Positions 15,031-17,663 of a stretch of 17,663 bases of DNA are shown here, in pieces. The notes below the pieces were generated by a model. It was given only the letters and a program-made list of their open reading frames with translations, made no database searches and had not been told where the DNA came from. The DNA is from an uncultured Collinsella sp. (GTDB lineage: Bacteria; Actinomycetota; Coriobacteriia; Coriobacteriales; Coriobacteriaceae): positions 1 through 17,663 of the forward strand of contig CABULX010000041.1 in the NCBI GenBank assembly GCA_902492545.1. Reading direction: 5' to 3'. The position numbers and the translations under genes were made by a program. Positions within the stretch are counted from its first letter, which is position 1. Each line of letters opens with the position of its first letter.

Positions 15031-15069
15031 TCGGGTACAATCGAAGAGCCTTTATACAAACAGGAAGGG
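15011..15069 (+). promoter_or_regulatory. Candidate promoter and ribosome site of the serine protease
   Basis: TACAAT (15036-15041), a 5/6 match to the -10 consensus, lies 19 nt after TTGATT (15011-15016). That spacing is longer than ideal. The strong ribosome site AGGAAGGG (15062-15069) is 5 nt before the ATG at 15075. Confidence 0.45.
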
Positions 15070-15074
15070 TATCT

Positions 15075-15890
15075 ATGCAGCTTTCTGAGCAGCTTCTTCA
15101 TACGACGATACGAATTGAAGCATCGCTTCCCTCAGGAGAGTGCTCGGTTGGAACTGGTTTCTTTTTCAAATTCTGCGATGACGGCAAGACATTTGTTCCT
15201 GCCGTCGTGACCAACAAACATGTGGTCAAGGGCGGATATGAATACCGGGTCATCTTCTCGCGAGCCGACGAGAACGGCAACTTGCTCAATATAAACGAGC
15301 GGCTGACCATGCGTGGCTCGGACAGCGATTGGATTTCGCATCCAGACGAGAACGTGGACTTGTGTGTACTGCCTATTGGCCCTGCTCTCAACGGTTTTAT
15401 CCAGGCGGGTAAGCATCTGCTCACTATACCGCTCAGTCTGGAGCTGCTTCCGACGAAGACGCTGATTAAAGACATGGGCTGCATGGAAGAAGTGACCATG
15501 ATCGGGTACCCCAACGGCATCTGGGACGAGGCCAACAACTTGCCAATCGTGCGCAGGGGAATCACGGCGACTCCCTACAGATACGATTATCGGGGCGAGA
15601 AGGAATTCTTAGTGGACATGGCTTGCTACCCGGGTTCAAGCGGTTCCCCTGTCTTCCTGTACAACGAGGGAACCTATCTCGAGAATGGCGCGGTCGTCGT
15701 GGGAAGCAGACTCTATCTGTTGGGCATTCTACGCGCTGTTCCCATTAGAAACGTTCTCGGTGATATCACCGTATCTACGATTGCTCACGTAAACGTTCAA
15801 GACATGTTGAACTTGGGCATCGTCATCAAGTCCGAACGCCTGAAAGACTTCGACCCAATCTTGAGAGAGCGCTTGAGTGTTCCAGAATAA
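15075..15890 (+). CDS. Trypsin-like serine protease
   Basis: A 271-aa stand-alone chymotrypsin-fold protease. The catalytic triad is readable: His49 in VVTNKHVV, Asp95 in NVDLCVL, and Ser189 in CYPGSSGSPV (the GDSGGP equivalent). There is no signal peptide, propeptide or PDZ domain, so it should act in the cytoplasm, unlike secreted DegP/HtrA proteases. It starts at an ATG with AGGAAGGG 5 nt upstream. It lies divergent from the SIR2-HerA operon and next to an HTH fragment. Cytoplasmic trypsin-like modules recur in bacterial anti-phage systems as effectors, so a defence role is a reasonable inference, but no dedicated sensor partner is visible. The substrate is unknown. Confidence 0.88.
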   Translation: MQLSEQLLHTTIRIEASLPSGECSVGTGFFFKFCDDGKTFVPAVVTNKHVVKGGYEYRVIFSRADENGNLLNINERLTMRGSDSDWISHPDENVDLCVLPIGPALNGFIQAGKHLLTIPLSLELLPTKTLIKDMGCMEEVTMIGYPNGIWDEANNLPIVRRGITATPYRYDYRGEKEFLVDMACYPGSSGSPVFLYNEGTYLENGAVVVGSRLYLLGILRAVPIRNVLGDITVSTIAHVNVQDMLNLGIVIKSERLKDFDPILRERLSVPE

Positions 15891-16103
15891 TATTTAGGTC
15901 GCCCGCCGCACGTGGCGTTGGCGCACCCGAGCGCTGCGGGCCTCGGTAGTCCGCGCCGAGTGCCGTCACCCGGCCTGTAGTGACCCTCACGTCATCGGTA
16001 TGCCCGCGCCCCGGCCCTTCGCACACGGGTATGTCAGCGCCGCGGCCGGCGGGCGGCCAGCTGCCGGCCCGTTCGAAGCCCTACCTGAGTAGCTCGTTTG
16101 ACC
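15891..16103. other. GC-rich spacer between protease and insertion sequence
   Basis: About 210 nt of very GC-rich sequence, with GCCGGC-type short palindromes around 16041-16070. No gene, promoter or terminator is supported. Confidence 0.4.
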
Positions 16104-16196
16104 TGTATCGTTTTTTTTCGGACACGCAGGCTGGAAGGACCGCGACACCGCGGTGCCTTAGACTGCATGTGGGCTGATAAACGAAAGGATTGCCGA

Positions 16197-16500
16197 ATGG
16201 TCGCCAATCAGAAGAAGTACACCGACGGGATCAGGCGGGAGACCGCCGACTACGTCATCTCGACAGGGTGCCCATAGCCCAGGCCTGCGACGAGCTCGGG
16301 CTCAACGCCAAGACGGTTAACGACTGGGCGCTCAAGCGCCGGCGCGAGCTCTCCGGCGAGCCCGACCCGAGAGCCGAGGACCGCGAGCTGCGCGAGGCCA
16401 AGAAGCGAATATGCGAGCTCAAGATGGAGAATGCGTTCCTAAAAAAGCCGCTGCCTTCTTCGCCAAAGAGAAGCACTCTAGCCAAGTGCGGGCTCGTGTT
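16197..16500 (+). pseudogene. IS3-family transposase orfA, frameshifted
   Basis: Translation from ATG 16197 gives MVANQKKYTDGIRRETADYV and then stops at TAG 16275-16277. The family sequence continues in the neighbouring frame as PIAQACDELGLNAKTVNDW (helix-turn-helix) and RELREAKKRICELKMENAFL (leucine-zipper region). A single-base deletion near 16270 explains this. At CTAAAAAAG (16440-16448) the 0 frame goes on to KPLPSS, whereas the -1 frame gives the family-like KKAAAFFAKEK. This A-run is where IS3 elements use programmed -1 frameshifting; here it may instead be another one-base loss. OrfA normally binds the terminal repeats. Confidence 0.75.
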
Positions 16501-17434
16501 GCCGGAGAAAGGTAGCTTCGCGCTGACCATGATGGCCGGGGTGCTGGGGGGTGAGAAGGTCGGGCTACTGGAGCTGGGCATCGAACGGCTGCCCTGAGGA
16601 CGACTGGTCCGAGGTCCACGACGCCGTGCGGCGCGTGTGGCTCGATCCGACAGGCGCTTCGAGGCCTGCTTCATGAGGTGCTTCCTGTCCGACGTGCCTC
16701 GGGGCACGACCCTCTACTGCGCCAGCAAGGGCCGGTACGGCTCGCGCTAGATGAACGCGTCGCTCGATGGGTTGGCGTCGCCGCCACCCGCCGCCGTCAG
16801 CCGTCGCCGGGCCTTCCACATCATGAGGGGGAACGGCCTGGTCAGCGCATACGGCAGGAAGAGGTTCAAGGTGCACCCCGGGGCGGTCAACGAGGCCGAC
16901 GTGCCCAACGTCGTCGCGCGCGGCTTCGGCGGCAGGGCGCCGCGCACCCATATATGCAGCGACCTGACCTACGTGCGCGTCGGGGCCTCGTGGAACTACG
17001 TCTGCCTGCTCGTCGACCCCTGCAACAGGGAGATCGTCGGCCACTCCGCCGGGCCCAGGAAGGACGCCCGGCTGGTCAAGTCGGCGTTCGCGACGCCCTC
17101 CATCCCGATCCCGGACATCGAGGTGTTCCGCACGGGCCGCGGCAGCGAGTTCGACAACGCCGAGATCGACCTGATGCTCGAGGCCTTCGGCATTGAGAGG
17201 TCGCTGTCGGCCAAGGGCTGCCCCTACGACAACGCCGTCGACGAGTCGACCAACAGGATACTGAAGGCCGGGCTCGTCCACCGCGAGACGTTCGGCACGA
17301 CGCGCGAGCTCCGGGCCAAGCTCTCGGACTACGTGCACCGGTGCAACAACTTCAGGATCCACTCGACGCTGGGCTACATGTCGCCGGTCGAGTTCCGGAA
17401 GGCGGGGCTGTCCCTCCCGGAATCGTCCAAATAG
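16500..17434 (+). pseudogene. IS3-family transposase orfB (DDE integrase), inactivated
   Basis: The N-terminal third is scrambled by frameshifts and stops. Pieces such as DDWSEVHDAVRRVWLD (from ~16598) can be read in one frame only. From 16751 a continuous 227-codon frame covers the rve integrase core: CSDLTYV with the first Asp (71), then EVFRTGRGSEFDN, then NAVDESTNRILK with the Glu (165), ending with HRCNNFRIHSTLGYMSPVEF. The second motif is normally HxDRGSEF; here His is Arg and the catalytic Asp is Gly129 (GGC at 17135-17137, one transition from GAC). The Asp-to-Glu spacing of 35 residues is preserved, confirming the alignment. The element cannot catalyse transposition. Confidence 0.85.
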
Positions 17435-17447
17435 GTGTTGCCAATCC

Positions 17448-17503
17448 AACCGCCTCTTTGATTATCAGCCGGGGCTATCTCGGCTTTTTTGATTGGGGCG
17501 GTT
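17448..17503 (+). terminator. Terminator-like nested hairpin right of the IS
   Basis: AGCCG (17467-17471) and CGGCT (17481-17485) pair around a 9-nt loop and are followed directly by a run of T to 17490, a plus-strand intrinsic terminator. An outer 7-bp inverted pair, AACCGCC (17448-17454) and GGCGGTT (17497-17503), encloses it. It lies just outside the IS end and may originally have served the gene upstream of the insertion. Confidence 0.6.
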
Positions 17504-17636
17504 GTTATGTTGCTGAATCTTTAAGGGACGAAGATTGTTTTTCAAAGGCCCACGATGTGCATCTGGTCACTCATATCTTTTCGAGACAGAACGATAAGAA
17601 GCTATATGATTCTCTTGTTTAAAGATGGTGAGTTCG
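17504..17636. other. Lower-GC stretch after the terminator
   Basis: An open frame ends at TAA 17620-17622 and reads VAESLRDEDCFSKAHDVHLV, but it has no start codon after the terminator hairpin. It is either a remnant of a gene disrupted near the IS or not coding. It presumably includes the leader of the following ORF. Confidence 0.3.
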
Positions 17637-17663
17637 ATGATTCCCAGATTCCAAGAACTATTA
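17637..17663 (+). CDS. Possible start of a further gene, cut by the window end
   Basis: ATG at 17637 is preceded by GGTGAG (17627-17632) at a 4-nt spacing and reads MIPRFQELL to the window edge. An in-frame ATG at 17625 is an alternative start. The opening is reminiscent of Mrr-type restriction endonucleases (an xPxFQELMLPVL-like N-terminus), but nine residues cannot support a name. Confidence 0.25.

Larger units (their letters stand above)
16104..17443 (+). mobile_element. Decayed IS3-family insertion sequence
   Basis: The element holds an IS3-type orfA (16197 onward) and orfB (integrase core ending 17434). Approximate ends are proposed from imperfect terminal repeats. The left end begins TGTATCG and reaches TTTTCGGAC (16104-16123). 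The right end, read on the minus strand, begins TGGCAAC and reaches ATTTGGAC (17443-17425). No clear target duplication is seen, and the right boundary could extend to 17448. It lies downstream of the protease in the same orientation. Frameshifts in both ORFs and a lost catalytic residue make it immobile by itself. Confidence 0.7.

Noticed and set aside
16565..17449. 294-codon minus-strand ORF across the IS.
   Set aside because: Shadow of the integrase frame, which carries the DDE-type motifs.
1..17663. CRISPR array, tRNA or rRNA genes.
   Set aside because: No regularly spaced repeats and no tRNA- or rRNA-like sequence were seen on either strand.

Overview
The window looks like a chromosomal segment of a high-GC Gram-positive gut bacterium, most likely a Coriobacteriia member such as Collinsella. 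This is an inference from base composition, strong AGGAGG-type ribosome sites and gene style; no rRNA or taxonomic marker is present. It joins a surface-polysaccharide glycosyltransferase locus on the left to a patchwork accessory region of defence, toxin-antitoxin and mobile-element genes on the right.

Region 1 (about 226-7136, plus strand): five tightly spaced family-2 glycosyltransferases. The first four form an alternating A-B-A'-B' pattern: genes 1 and 3 are close paralogues, and genes 2 and 4 share a second architecture. This suggests duplication of a two-gene unit. The fifth (828 aa) has an unfamiliar ~280-residue N-terminal region followed by two GT-A domains. Together they probably assemble a cell-wall, capsular or exopolysaccharide glycan.

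Region 2 (about 7137-11173): an accessory block with a degraded version of the end of the fifth glycosyltransferase gene on its far side. It holds the 3' remnant of an AAA ATPase gene (plus), a minus-strand AbiEi/AbiEii toxin-antitoxin operon with a perfect 19-bp inverted repeat before the antitoxin and an apparently C-truncated toxin, a minus-strand RhuM-Fic/Doc protein, and a 19-aa hydrophobic peptide ORF resembling type I toxins. Then comes the frameshifted glycosyltransferase fragment.

Region 3 (about 11326-14739, minus strand): a SIR2-HerA phage-defence pair with an 8-nt gene overlap and a good intrinsic terminator. It is preceded by a short unknown ORF or gene remnant ending 10 nt before the SIR2 start. 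GC content looks lower here by eye than in the neighbours.

Region 4 (about 14794-15890, plus strand): a truncated HTH regulator running into the start region of a stand-alone trypsin-like serine protease with an intact His-Asp-Ser triad, divergent from SIR2-HerA.

Region 5 (about 16104-17443): a decayed IS3-family insertion sequence with frameshifts in orfA and the start of orfB, and with the second catalytic Asp of the DDE triad replaced by Gly. After it come a terminator-like hairpin and a possible start of a further gene cut by the window end. No CRISPR array, tRNA or rRNA was seen.

The least-described candidates are the SIR2-HerA neighbourhood (upstream small ORF plus divergent protease), the 19-aa peptide, and the N-terminal region of the 828-aa glycosyltransferase.
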